Positions 1 through 9,887 of a stretch of 50,413 nucleotides of DNA are shown piece after piece. Every line of letters begins with the position of its first letter. Position 1 is the first letter of the stretch. Origin of the DNA: Candidatus Nomurabacteria bacterium (GTDB lineage: Bacteria > Patescibacteriota > Minisyncoccia > Phycocordibacterales > SBAW01); assembly GCA_943356415.1 (NCBI GenBank), contig CALREW010000003.1, forward strand, positions 1-50,413, in the 5' to 3' direction. The notes under the pieces are model-generated. The model was not told where the DNA came from. It worked only from the letters and a program-made list of their open reading frames with translations, and did no database searches. Position numbers and translations under genes: made by a program.

Positions 1-16
1 CTAGATGGACGGTGAT

Positions 17-724
17 CTACGCAGCGAGCCGAGTCTCGTCAGGTCCTCGGTCAGTGTATCGAGGTTCGCGGATATCCATGCCGACACGAGGTGCCGGCGG
101 TTCTTCCTCGTCTTCCTCCTGCTCCTCCTCGTTGTCATTGTCTGCAGAGAGAGAACCTTCTTCAAATGAGTACCCCCCTTGAGCGCGTTGTGTCTGGGCT
201 ACGCGGGCTCTTGCTCCGGCCGCAGCTCCTCCAGCAGCACCCGCCCCTCTGGCCCCAAGCGCAAGCGTTGCGAGTCGTCCGACAGGCAAGAAACTGGCCG
301 CGGCCATAAGAAGATTTCCCGAGGACTTACCATTTGCGGCTCTGATAGAAAGCCAGGTTCCGACGGTAAGCGACGGCAGATAGTTAAGCATGGGGACGAA
401 TTCGGCAATACCAGCCATAGCCATACGCCGTGCGAAGGGGGCTCCTTTGAGCCAGAGCCATCCGGAAATAAAAATAAGTCCAAGCAAGCTGAGAAAGAGG
501 TCCGCAATAAATGAAAATCCCACACCTGCAAAAGCGGCAGCTGCTACAAGGGCTTGTCCAACAATGGGAATAAGACCCACCCATCCCACCGAGGCAGCAA
601 AAACCATAGGCATAAACGCGAGCATCATAGGCTGGAGTGCGTCGATGCACACGGCAAAAAACAACAGAGCCGCCATCTCGAGGCCGCCGATCTTTTTCCC
701 ACTTTCTTTTTGTTCCACCTCCAT
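17..724 (-). CDS. multi-spanning membrane protein of the T4SS-like cluster, unknown function
   Basis: 235-aa ORF with several hydrophobic segments and an acidic C-terminal tail; co-directional with the VirB4-like gene. Confidence 0.65.
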   Translation of the reverse strand: MEVEQKESGKKIGGLEMAALLFFAVCIDALQPMMLAFMPMVFAASVGWVGLIPIVGQALVAAAAFAGVGFSFIADLFLSLLGLIFISGWLWLKGAPFARRMAMAGIAEFVPMLNYLPSLTVGTWLSIRAANGKSSGNLLMAAASFLPVGRLATLALGARGAGAAGGAAAGARARVAQTQRAQGGYSFEEGSLSADNDNEEEQEEDEEEPPAPRVGMDIREPRYTDRGPDETRLAA

Positions 725-736
725 ATAAGGACTTGC

Positions 737-2557
737 CTAGGTCGGCGTAGAATCTGCGCGGGCTTTTTTTATAGCCATAAGTTCTGATGGGTCAGAGGTG
801 ATGATTTGGTTTTCGGTATATGAAGCAACCGTTTTTATAGCTACGTGCTTAAGTCCTGCAAAGAATATACCTTCGCCGAGATCGGACTCGAGAAGCAAGT
901 ATTTTTCCTCGTCAGAGAGATTGAACGTCTTTTGCACAAGGTCAATTGATGTTGGTGATTGCTTAAGTAGCAGTTGGAGCGACGAGTTCGTTATCATCGG
1001 CATTCCGTAAGGCGAGTTGAGGAAGTCCGCGACGTCCTGCGTGATTGTCGCAAGACCGAGATAATATTTGCGTCCGCGCTTTGCCATACTGTAGAGGAAG
1101 CTCGCGGTGTCTTGGCTTTTCATCATGATCCACGCTTCGTCGATAACGAGAAGGCGCTTTTTCAATGTTTTGCGCACCGAGTTCCAGATATAGTGCGTGA
1201 CCAAATACATAGCGACTGGCTTCAGTTCGTCTTCCATGTCGCGGATGGAAAACACCGCGAGGCGTTTGTTGAGGTCGACGTTAGTCGGTTGGTTGAGGAA
1301 TCCAGACCACGTACCTTTGGTGTACTTGCTCAAGCGTTGCACCAACGACTCGCTTCCCTCCATGCCAGCTAGTACGAGCTCGAAGTCGGAGAGAAGCGGA
1401 GGCTCTATCTGCGAGAAATCAGAAGAGGGCGTGATGTCTTTGAGCGCGTACGTTTCTGTTATGGCACGGTCGATGATGGCGTCTTCCTCTGGGGTGAGAC
1501 CGCTCAACATGATGCGGAAGATGCCCACTAGTTCAACGATGTTTTTGCGCAATACGTCTGCAGCTGACTCGTCTTCTCGTGGAGTTGGGAGGTCAAACGG
1601 ATTTATGTGGTGTTCCGAGGTAAGCGAAATGTTGAAGTATCGCCCCCCTACCGCTTCAGCGAGGTTCTCGTATTCCCGCTCTGGGTCAATGACAAGGACT
1701 TCGGTATCGAACATCAGCGTACGCAGAATTTCGAGCTTGGTCGCATAGGACTTTCCGGAACCTGATTTTGCGAAGATAACCGAGTTGTAGTTTTCAAGCG
1801 AAAAGCGGTCGAAAAGCACAAGGGAGGCGTTGTGACGGTTGACGCCGTAGAGTATGCCGCGGTCGGAGGTGAGGTCGAAAGAAACAAAAGGAAATATTGA
1901 AGAGAGCGGCGTCGAGTTGAGTTTGCTGTGAACGTCGAGCTCGTCTTTTGCGATGGGAAGCGAACTGCGGAACCCTTGCTCTTGTTGGAAGAGTGCGGGT
2001 TTTACATAGACGAGCCGCGACTCAAGCATCGACTTTATTTCCGATTCGGTCTTGTCGAGCTCCTCGGCACTATCACCATAGATACTGATGTAGACACCCA
2101 CATCAAACATTTTCTCCTGTGCCTGTTGGAGGTCATCGCGGAGGTGTTCGATGTCGCGATAGGCGGTATCAAGCACCGGGTCGCGCACTAAGCCACGATC
2201 TTCGCGGGTGATAATCTGGCTCTGCACCTCCGCCACTTTCTTCTGGAACTTTTTCAACACCTCGGCGGTGTCGGCGGGGTGGATGAATATAGAAATATCG
2301 ATAACCTTATCGAGGTTGATGATAGGAGCAAACCAGCTGTCCGTAAGAAAACGTGGGTAGGACATCACAAAGAACGTTCGCGCTATTTTGTCACCGAGGT
2401 TAAGTTCGCGCGGCGATATTTTGAGTGCTGAGGGCGCGATGACGTCCTGAAGCTCCAATACCCCTTCGCGGTATATCTCTTCGGGAAGTATAGGAGAGAG
2501 CGCCGAGGGTTTCGTCCCCTCTTTGCCCTTGCCGGTTAGAAAATCAAGCAGTGCCAT
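737..2557 (-). CDS. VirB4/TraC-like conjugative ATPase (ATPase part)
   Basis: Walker A FAKSGSGKSYATK, VLVIDPEREY, LLVIDEAWIMM (Walker B), TITQDVADFL; typical VirB4 motifs. Confidence 0.9.
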   Translation of the reverse strand: MALLDFLTGKGKEGTKPSALSPILPEEIYREGVLELQDVIAPSALKISPRELNLGDKIARTFFVMSYPRFLTDSWFAPIINLDKVIDISIFIHPADTAEVLKKFQKKVAEVQSQIITREDRGLVRDPVLDTAYRDIEHLRDDLQQAQEKMFDVGVYISIYGDSAEELDKTESEIKSMLESRLVYVKPALFQQEQGFRSSLPIAKDELDVHSKLNSTPLSSIFPFVSFDLTSDRGILYGVNRHNASLVLFDRFSLENYNSVIFAKSGSGKSYATKLEILRTLMFDTEVLVIDPEREYENLAEAVGGRYFNISLTSEHHINPFDLPTPREDESAADVLRKNIVELVGIFRIMLSGLTPEEDAIIDRAITETYALKDITPSSDFSQIEPPLLSDFELVLAGMEGSESLVQRLSKYTKGTWSGFLNQPTNVDLNKRLAVFSIRDMEDELKPVAMYLVTHYIWNSVRKTLKKRLLVIDEAWIMMKSQDTASFLYSMAKRGRKYYLGLATITQDVADFLNSPYGMPMITNSSLQLLLKQSPTSIDLVQKTFNLSDEEKYLLLESDLGEGIFFAGLKHVAIKTVASYTENQIITSDPSELMAIKKARADSTPT

Positions 2558-3191
2558 ATTGTTTTGCGAGTTGCATAGGCTTCTCTAGTTCGCCTGGGTT
2601 AAACAGTTTGTAGAAAAGCTCGATCACTTCCTCGGTGCCAAGTTCGGCCACACGCACGCCACTTCTTACTAAGCCTTGTTCGACAACCGAGATGCGTTGA
2701 GAGAGTTGCTGATGGTGTTCTTCGAAGTTGGCAGCTTCCTCCTCGCGCGTGCGATTTCCGCCGATCAGCCCTCCAAGAATACCCCCTTCCCTTTTGATAA
2801 CCGCAGGATCATACGGTATGACGACAAAGAAACTTTTTGCCATGATGTTGGCGCGGTCGGTGAATTCTCTGATGTAGTTTATGTAGGAGCGTATCTGAAC
2901 TTTCATCAAGTCGTCCAATTGCTCGGTATATCGGTCTTCAAGGAGTGCGAGATATGGGCGTATGTCGAGTTTGCGCGATTGGATAAAAAACTGAACAGTG
3001 AAATCGAGTGAGTTTAAGAATTGTTGGAACTGAGCGATGATTGCCGACTGCTCGTCGCCTGATTTAAGTGCAAAATTTACGGAACTCGCCAAAAGAATAG
3101 CGCGCAATCCGCCGTCCTTAAGGACAATGGTCCCGTTGCGTACTTCTTTGATGGGGACGAACCCCTGAGTTGCTTGTGCGTTTGTTGCCAT
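2544..3191 (-). CDS. TraC/VirB4 N-terminal-like protein
   Basis: 215 aa, immediately upstream of and overlapping the VirB4 ATPase ORF by 14 bp; 'RNGTIVLKDGGLRAILLASSVNFALKS' resembles the N-terminal region of TraC-type proteins. Confidence 0.65.
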   Translation of the reverse strand: MATNAQATQGFVPIKEVRNGTIVLKDGGLRAILLASSVNFALKSGDEQSAIIAQFQQFLNSLDFTVQFFIQSRKLDIRPYLALLEDRYTEQLDDLMKVQIRSYINYIREFTDRANIMAKSFFVVIPYDPAVIKREGGILGGLIGGNRTREEEAANFEEHHQQLSQRISVVEQGLVRSGVRVAELGTEEVIELFYKLFNPGELEKPMQLAKQYGTA

Positions 3192-3194
3192 GAG

Positions 3195-3641
3195 TTATTG
3201 AAGATCGTCCTCGATGGGAGCTTGTTGATCTTTGATGTTGAGACTCCAGGCAAGATCGCGAAGCTTGCTTCCAGAGAGTTTTGGGACAAGGGGCGCGATT
3301 GCGGCAGCTTCTTTGTGAACCGCTCCCTTTTTATTGGCTGCGCGCTCAGCATTCCAGAGATAGAGTTTCGTTCCCACCATATAGCGAAACCCAAACTCAA
3401 GAATGGTAAGAAACGGGCGGCCATTCATCGTGTAGAACGAGAGAGCAAGCGCTAGTGCCGCGACAGGAGCGGTTAGTAGAGCCGCAAGGATAAACGGCAT
3501 GGTTGAGAACGCCGCGAGCCCAACACCAGCACTTCCAGCCAGATAAATGAACTGTCGAGCGGTCAGGGGGCCAAATATTTTGTCCTCAACCTCAATAAAC
3601 TGCGGAACTTGATAGCGCATTACGATAAGTATAACCCCCAA
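3195..3641 (-). CDS. PrgI family protein
   Basis: 'MRYQVPQFIEVEDKIFGPLTARQFIYLAGSAGVGL' plus two TM segments, upstream of VirB4 as is usual for PrgI. The track start may be a few codons upstream of the true start. Confidence 0.8.
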   Translation of the reverse strand: MGVILIVMRYQVPQFIEVEDKIFGPLTARQFIYLAGSAGVGLAAFSTMPFILAALLTAPVAALALALSFYTMNGRPFLTILEFGFRYMVGTKLYLWNAERAANKKGAVHKEAAAIAPLVPKLSGSKLRDLAWSLNIKDQQAPIEDDLQ

Positions 3642-3697
3642 GCGCGTTAGACATGAGGCGTTAGCAGCTTAAAAGCTAAAGTCTAGGGCACACGCCC

Positions 3698-4330
3698 CTA
3701 CTCGATGGCTTCTCGATACGGGTCATTCGAGTACCCAGGTCCTTTGGCTGGGGCAATACCAACAGTTACGGTTGTCCCTGGCGTTGCCTGGGGAGTGGAG
3801 AGCGTTTTCTCGACGGCTTCAAGGGGTTTTGGGGCCACTGCTACGGGAGTTGCAGGCACTGTGGGGGGCGCTTTTGGGGTTTCAACAAAAACGGTACTTG
3901 GTGCGGGAGGAACTGGGATTGGTGCCTGTTTGGGGATGACATCTTGCAAAGGCGGTCGAGCCGCCTCTGTCTTTGCGGGAGGAGGAGGTGTTGCCGCCTT
4001 TGGGCGTCCGCGTTCCTCGCTCATGCGGCGCATTGCAGTGCGTATGTGTGCGAATATTTCGTTTCCAACATCCGCAGCAATTTTTTGAGAGTCTTCGAGC
4101 GGTATTTTCGCTTGTGCAACCAAGTTGCGCACAAACGCACCTTCGTTGTCGAAGCCGAGCATGACAAGCATCACCTCCCGCTCCATAACGGTCTGTTGGT
4201 CGATGCGCAGCTTGTACCGCTGCCCGATGGCGCGCATCTTTACCGTTGCTTGCGCCTCCCCTATCGCCTGCTTTACATAGTCAGGGAGTTCGGCGATACG
4301 CTTGGCTATTATCTGCTCGGGAGTTTCCAT
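3698..4330 (-). CDS. hypothetical protein with Pro/Ala/Thr-rich C-terminal half
   Basis: 210-aa ORF within the co-directional cluster. Confidence 0.6.
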   Translation of the reverse strand: METPEQIIAKRIAELPDYVKQAIGEAQATVKMRAIGQRYKLRIDQQTVMEREVMLVMLGFDNEGAFVRNLVAQAKIPLEDSQKIAADVGNEIFAHIRTAMRRMSEERGRPKAATPPPPAKTEAARPPLQDVIPKQAPIPVPPAPSTVFVETPKAPPTVPATPVAVAPKPLEAVEKTLSTPQATPGTTVTVGIAPAKGPGYSNDPYREAIE

Positions 4331-4353
4331 GGTCCTTGCTTAGCTTATAAGTA

Positions 4354-6522
4354 TTACGCGGTGTCTTTTTTAGGAGAAGCAGCAGCATCATTGGCGCTCT
4401 TTGACGTGCGGTTGTCATTTGCAGACTCTCTATTTATTTGAGCGATGCGGGCGTCACCTCCTTTCTGGAGTGCAGGCACCTCAACGACGGTAGGTGTCGG
4501 CATATTGTCGTTAGCTACAGGGCGTTGTGCTGCAGGAGTGGTTGGTCGTGGAGGCGGTTCGTCGTCACCACGGTCAGGTTTGCTCTCCCCTCGATTTGGG
4601 GCGTCGTCTTTCTTCTCAGCATAGGAACCAACGGCCTTGTCGATTAGTTCTGCACCAGAGAGATTGTTTGAATGACGAAGCGCATTGGCCAGGGCGTCCT
4701 CGCTGACGCTGTTATGGCCACCTTCAGCATGAGAAGGCTCGTTTTCGTTTGCGACTGCAAGACGCTTGGTGAGGTCACTGATCTTCTCCGCCGTCTGCTT
4801 ATCGCCGGCCTCCTTTTCAAGATTCTTGAATTGTTGACCGAGGAGTGCAGATTCAGTCTGCTTCATCTGTTCGGTGAGTCCTTGCATCGCATCAACAAGT
4901 TTCATGTCTTGCGCGACCGCGATGTTTGCCGTCTCTGCTTTGACGTTTGCATTAACTGCATTGTCATTTGCGGCTGTCCGTGGAGTTTCCGGCGGCGTTA
5001 TCTTTGCCATGATGGTATTGTGCTCCTTCTCATTTCGGCGCACTGCCTCTACCCTGCCGCCAACGCCAGAGGCGCTGCCTAATCCAAGACGAGCGGCAGT
5101 TGTCGGAGCTGCGGCTCGTGCATCGAAACTCGAAGACGCCACTCTATTGAGTGCGCGCCAGGTATACAGCGAAGAGAGACGTCCCGAGGAAGCTCCTTTG
5201 AGGAGGCCTTGATTGTTAGAAGCGCGCATCGCCAATCGGCCGATTGTGTTTCGGCCGACAAAGCCTGCAGCGCCGAGTCCAAAACCGCTCGCGGCCCCTC
5301 CGGCAAACTTCATAGCACCGCCAACAACCGCTTTTGCGCTTGCTTGGCCAAAGATGTCTCCAACTTTAAGTGCCGCCATAAGGAGTCCCACAACGACGCC
5401 GAGGCGAATCATGATGGTAATGATCGGACGAAAGAAATTCTCCACCGTACCTGCGCCTGCGCCTGAATTTTGTGCGGCTGCGTACAGCGAAGAGCCAATG
5501 CTCGATCCGAGGAGTCCTTTATCAAGAAACATAACGATGATGTAGAAGAAGAAAAGAAACGCGGGGGCAAAGAATGCATTTTTGATAAGCCCGTCCCACC
5601 AGTCACGAGAGACCTTCGAAAGACCGGGGATAATGAAAGAAATAAACCCTATTGGAGAAAGGATGATGGCCATCCAGAGACTTACGATGCGCGAGAGGAA
5701 TTGTACCGCTGCGGTGAAAAAGACAAAGGCCAAAATGAGGTTAATAACCCCAAACATAAAGAAGAGACCGATAAGTATCGCAACGTTGCCGAGGAACCCG
5801 TTGCTTTGGTAAAACGCTTGGAATGATTGAGTCGAAATGATTCCCTGGACGTTAAGACCGTTCATTATGTTTTCGGAAATGTACTTCACTTCAAGCGGCT
5901 TGGCCGCAATCTTGATGTCTCCTGCAGTGGAGGTTTGGGAGGTGCGACCATTTGTGTGGTCATAAAACTGGTGCGCGAGGATATTTGAGGTGTCGATAAT
6001 AACGCGGGTGAAAAAGAAACTAAAATTAATTAGAAGTGCTACGACAATAAGTTTTGCGAGCGTCTTCCCTGCACCTACCCCTTCAACGTTAAAAATGAGT
6101 TGGAACGCAAGGTATACCAACAAAAACACGAAGGCCATATTGGCAAGATCGCGCGCCACGGTCCAGCCTTTGTTAATAATTTCGTCTGCATACGTGCCAC
6201 CTTGGAGGGCAATAGAAGCCATAAAGTCGAACACCACGCCGCCAAAGTACGCAATAAGACCGGTCAATTGCACAAAGAGTGTGTAGAAGAGGCTCGCTAC
6301 ACAGACGGAGATGTTTGACCAACTGCAATCGAGTGGATTGGTGGGCTCGTTCGGCTGTTTTCCTGTTTGGTCGGTGCGCGGTATGGATCCTTGCGCTTGT
6401 GCATAGGTAGGAAGCGTCAGAAGCGGCCCTGCAACAAACACAAACATCATCAGCGCTAAAACCGGCAGGCGAAGCCAGGTAATTATGCGACTGGTAAAAA
6501 GTGTTTGTGAAGAGATGGTCAT
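4354..6522 (-). CDS. VirB6/TrbL-like polytopic membrane protein
   Basis: 722 aa; signal-like N-terminus, multiple TM helices, long disordered charged C-terminus; position in T4SS-like cluster. Confidence 0.7.
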   Translation of the reverse strand: MTISSQTLFTSRIITWLRLPVLALMMFVFVAGPLLTLPTYAQAQGSIPRTDQTGKQPNEPTNPLDCSWSNISVCVASLFYTLFVQLTGLIAYFGGVVFDFMASIALQGGTYADEIINKGWTVARDLANMAFVFLLVYLAFQLIFNVEGVGAGKTLAKLIVVALLINFSFFFTRVIIDTSNILAHQFYDHTNGRTSQTSTAGDIKIAAKPLEVKYISENIMNGLNVQGIISTQSFQAFYQSNGFLGNVAILIGLFFMFGVINLILAFVFFTAAVQFLSRIVSLWMAIILSPIGFISFIIPGLSKVSRDWWDGLIKNAFFAPAFLFFFYIIVMFLDKGLLGSSIGSSLYAAAQNSGAGAGTVENFFRPIITIMIRLGVVVGLLMAALKVGDIFGQASAKAVVGGAMKFAGGAASGFGLGAAGFVGRNTIGRLAMRASNNQGLLKGASSGRLSSLYTWRALNRVASSSFDARAAAPTTAARLGLGSASGVGGRVEAVRRNEKEHNTIMAKITPPETPRTAANDNAVNANVKAETANIAVAQDMKLVDAMQGLTEQMKQTESALLGQQFKNLEKEAGDKQTAEKISDLTKRLAVANENEPSHAEGGHNSVSEDALANALRHSNNLSGAELIDKAVGSYAEKKDDAPNRGESKPDRGDDEPPPRPTTPAAQRPVANDNMPTPTVVEVPALQKGGDARIAQINRESANDNRTSKSANDAAASPKKDTA

Positions 6523-6525
6523 GGG

Positions 6526-8451
6526 CTATTGCGTGGGCTGCTGGCTTCCTGCTGGGAATAGGGAGTCAAACACCCCTGGGGCTTGGCGCGGGAAGTACTG
6601 ACAACGGTTCATTTCGTTGGCGATCTGACTATTGTAGGAAGAGAATTCTACCTGGAGCGACGTTAGTTCCGTACTAACTCGAGTAAGGTCGGACGGCTGC
6701 ACGTAGTCGGACAGAGAGCGCGTTCCGTTGAGGTCTTGTAGTACCGCTTGCAGTTCTGTTTGTGTGGTGGCAGCGGTCGCACGAGCAGAGAGCGTCTGCA
6801 GGTATTCAACATTGCGTCCTGACTGGGCGACGATATCTTTGTACGGTTGTTTACGACGCTCAAGCGCGGTTATTGAGAAGTCGACGGTCCTCCCTTCCAC
6901 TCCTGCTTGTGCACGATCACCGGTGTCCGCAAGTGGCGGCGTGGACTTGCCCGTTTCTTTGTCGTGCCAGCACGCAGCAACTTGTCCGAACTGCTGCTGC
7001 ACTCCTTCTACCATTTGAATCGCCTGGTTATTGCGTGACTGGTATTCCTGTTCGATGGCTATCGTGTTGTTGATTTCTCCGAGAACTGTTCCGTCAGAGT
7101 CTGCCCCGCCAGTCGTAGCAGTACCACTAAGGCTATCGGTGTACGAGCCGCGGTAATAGTCGTCTTGGTAAGAGTTCGATTGAGAGAGGCCGAAGAGTGA
7201 ATTGAGTGCCTTGCTGAGAAGTTGAACGACAAGCGCATCAAGAATTTCGTTGAATTCGTCTGCAAGAAGCAGCTGCGTTTCTCCTCCGCCAACGACTTGT
7301 GCAGCTTTTCGGGAAATAATTTCACCTGGTGTGAGGATAATTTCACGACACGAACCTTCTCCTGGCTTTTGATTTCCGGTACAACCGATCTGCTTCTTTT
7401 GTGCAAGGAAGCCACTGCTGATGCCTTTTTCAAATTTCTCACTACCCAATTTGGTTTGGTACGTGAAACTCAGGGTTACTTCAGATGCTAAGTACGCGCC
7501 GTACGCGTTGTTGACTGGTACGACTGAGAATTGTAGCCACGCAGGCCAGCCGCCACCGCTTTGGAAACTGCGTGCAAAATTTTCAACGTTGTTAATGATT
7601 GAAGTGAGTGTGCACGTCGGCGCTCTGTTTGCATACCGCATGGCAAGCGCGATGCGGATGGTGAGTTGAAACGGCGAACACAAAAAGGCGAGATATTGGT
7701 CGCTTTCTATTACGCTACCGATTGCGCGATCGGCAATACCAAGGAAGAAGCGTTGGTAGTCTTGGATAAAGGCTGGTCGGCCGTTAAAGCCGTTGTTTAT
7801 CCAGTCGATGATTGACGCTGCAATCGCGCGCCAGATCATTTTTGCAAGCGCCCACGCGATGCAGTCAAGCATCGACTCCTTTCCTTGCAGCGCGCTTATC
7901 TGTACGAGTTGAGCGGTCTGTATCGCGAGGATTGCTGCCGTCGTTTTGTTGAGTTCTTTTAATTCCGCCTTTACTTTCTCGTCTTCAACGGGCACGGGGG
8001 GGCCTGCAGGAGCCGTAGGAGTTTTAGGTTTTCCAGGAAATGAGTAGCCGATGCCGTCTGGGTCCTCAGGTGGTCTAGGCCCGCTCGCTGATTCTGGAAC
8101 AGGTTGAGGTGGCACGGGCGTGCCGCCGCCAAAGAGGCTGGTAATACCCACCGCTGCAAAGGCCGCAGCGATACCGGCTCCAATGGAGATGCCGCCTGCT
8201 GCCAAACAAGCACCAATCGAGACGGCGCCGGAGGCGGCTCCTTGGCTCCAGCTAACCGTGCCTCCTTGTTCTGCTGCGACGTTACGCAGCGCCGGACTTG
8301 CCTGGGCGGTTGGAACCTTAGCTGCGCCGGTGATACTACCTACTTGGGCGAACGCTTCTTGGGGCAGAAAAAATACCCCACCCCATGGCGCCATCGCAGC
8401 AAAAACAAGCAAGGAGGAAGTGAGTATGCTGGCTAGGCGCGAGTAATTCAT
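6526..8451 (-). CDS. secreted protein of the T4SS-like cluster
   Basis: Signal peptide MNYSRLASILTSSLLVFAAMAPWGG..AFA-Q; ORF start trimmed from 8484 to 8451, giving an ATGA overlap with the upstream gene. Confidence 0.65.
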   Translation of the reverse strand: MNYSRLASILTSSLLVFAAMAPWGGVFFLPQEAFAQVGSITGAAKVPTAQASPALRNVAAEQGGTVSWSQGAASGAVSIGACLAAGGISIGAGIAAAFAAVGITSLFGGGTPVPPQPVPESASGPRPPEDPDGIGYSFPGKPKTPTAPAGPPVPVEDEKVKAELKELNKTTAAILAIQTAQLVQISALQGKESMLDCIAWALAKMIWRAIAASIIDWINNGFNGRPAFIQDYQRFFLGIADRAIGSVIESDQYLAFLCSPFQLTIRIALAMRYANRAPTCTLTSIINNVENFARSFQSGGGWPAWLQFSVVPVNNAYGAYLASEVTLSFTYQTKLGSEKFEKGISSGFLAQKKQIGCTGNQKPGEGSCREIILTPGEIISRKAAQVVGGGETQLLLADEFNEILDALVVQLLSKALNSLFGLSQSNSYQDDYYRGSYTDSLSGTATTGGADSDGTVLGEINNTIAIEQEYQSRNNQAIQMVEGVQQQFGQVAACWHDKETGKSTPPLADTGDRAQAGVEGRTVDFSITALERRKQPYKDIVAQSGRNVEYLQTLSARATAATTQTELQAVLQDLNGTRSLSDYVQPSDLTRVSTELTSLQVEFSSYNSQIANEMNRCQYFPRQAPGVFDSLFPAGSQQPTQ

Positions 8452-9461
8452 GATTGTGATGAAAGTGCTGCAAATGAACCCCACCCGCCCCCGACTTCGT
8501 CTTTAGAGAAGGTGAGGCCTGAGTGCCAAACATCAAGACCCACCAGTACAAGTGCTCCTGCGCCGCCAGTAATCATGCGATTGTAGTTTTGGAGTCCCGC
8601 CACGGCACGTATCGGGTCGTTATTTACTTCAGCCATGTCGTCAAAAGAGCCGCCCGCGATCTCAAGTGCGTTTATTGCAAGGAGGTAATGCTCAGCATAT
8701 GAACTTGGAACGGAAACCGACGCCATGTCGCGCGCCATCGCTCGGTATTGAGAGCCGATGTAGCGCAGTCTTTGTATGCCTGCAGGACTGCCGTCCATAC
8801 CTTCACCGAATGCCTGCATCGCTTTTACAAAGTTTGCATCCGGGTGTTTCAGTATCGCCTGCATAGAAGCGTTCGCAAATGTGCGCACGGCTACATTGTT
8901 GTTTGAGACAACATAAATATCTGAAGGCCCGTACACCTTTCCTTTATAAGGAACCTCAGCGCCATTGACGGCTTCTTGAACTACTTTTGCTTGCGTCTGC
9001 ACATCCCCACTCGTCCCTTCGCCGCGGGCGGCTACATATCGCGCAAATATTGTTTGAGAAAGGTTGTCAGTGAGGTTCGAAGAGCTTGCTGCCGCGAGGA
9101 GTTCATTGAGGAATTTTTGGCTCTCTTCGTCAGCAAGAGAATCGTCAGGGCCGGCCTTTTTGGGGTCTCGGTTGAGCTTTATTTCATCGCTGTCTTTTGT
9201 GCCGTCGCCGTCAGTGTCTGCTTTTTGAGGGTCGGTGCCGCGAACTCCCTCTTCCCAGTCGGGCAGGCCGTCGTTATCGCTGTCGGTGTCGCCTACCGCA
9301 GCTTTTCCTCCTATTGAGACGTTTGAGATAACCGCAAACGCTGAAGACAAAGGTTTCCCGGCTCCTATATAGCTTGCCAAGACAATGCACAGAGCCGCAA
9401 TCGCAACGGAGATTACGAAAAACGCGAACCGCTTACTCGGCAAATACCGGCGGAATTCCAC
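8448..9461 (-). CDS. membrane-anchored protein with thrombospondin type-3 (Ca-binding) repeats
   Basis: DTDSDNDGLPDWEEGVRGTDPQKADTDGDGTKDSDEIKLNRDP motif after an N-terminal TM segment. Confidence 0.8.
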   Translation of the reverse strand: MEFRRYLPSKRFAFFVISVAIAALCIVLASYIGAGKPLSSAFAVISNVSIGGKAAVGDTDSDNDGLPDWEEGVRGTDPQKADTDGDGTKDSDEIKLNRDPKKAGPDDSLADEESQKFLNELLAAASSSNLTDNLSQTIFARYVAARGEGTSGDVQTQAKVVQEAVNGAEVPYKGKVYGPSDIYVVSNNNVAVRTFANASMQAILKHPDANFVKAMQAFGEGMDGSPAGIQRLRYIGSQYRAMARDMASVSVPSSYAEHYLLAINALEIAGGSFDDMAEVNNDPIRAVAGLQNYNRMITGGAGALVLVGLDVWHSGLTFSKDEVGGGWGSFAALSSQS

Positions 9462-9513
9462 GCTTATTAGTATAACCCTCCGATGACCTTTGGGACTGCT
9501 ATACTTGTCCTAT

Positions 9514-9867
9514 ATGTGGATGCGCCAACACATTTCCTCACTACTCGTTGCGTTTATGTTGTGTGCGGCATTCGCAATGAGTGTTTTTTTCTGGCCTAGA
9601 TATGCAAGCGCTGCACTCACTCCCTTTGGTGGCCTCATAACTAAGGTGTTGCCCTGCAATGGCGGAGGTTTTTGGATGACCATAAAGCCTGCAGGGACAA
9701 GTCCGGTAGCTCAAATATGGTACCCATCCACAAGGACCTATATGCATGGACCCCCAAACCACACCAATCAGTGGATATTGGGTCTAGATTCTGGTCCTGG
9801 CACATGCATTGTTGGGAAAGTGCCTTTTGCGGGCATGCTGATGATGATCGTCGGAGACAGTCAGTGA
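9514..9867 (+). CDS. small secreted protein, unknown
   Basis: Signal peptide-like N-terminus (MWMRQHISSLLVAFMLCAAFAMSVFFWPRYASA); start within ORF 9490..9867 is uncertain. Confidence 0.5.
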   Translation: MWMRQHISSLLVAFMLCAAFAMSVFFWPRYASAALTPFGGLITKVLPCNGGGFWMTIKPAGTSPVAQIWYPSTRTYMHGPPNHTNQWILGLDSGPGTCIVGKVPFAGMLMMIVGDSQ

Positions 9868-9887
9868 GGAAATTTCGCAAAATACCC

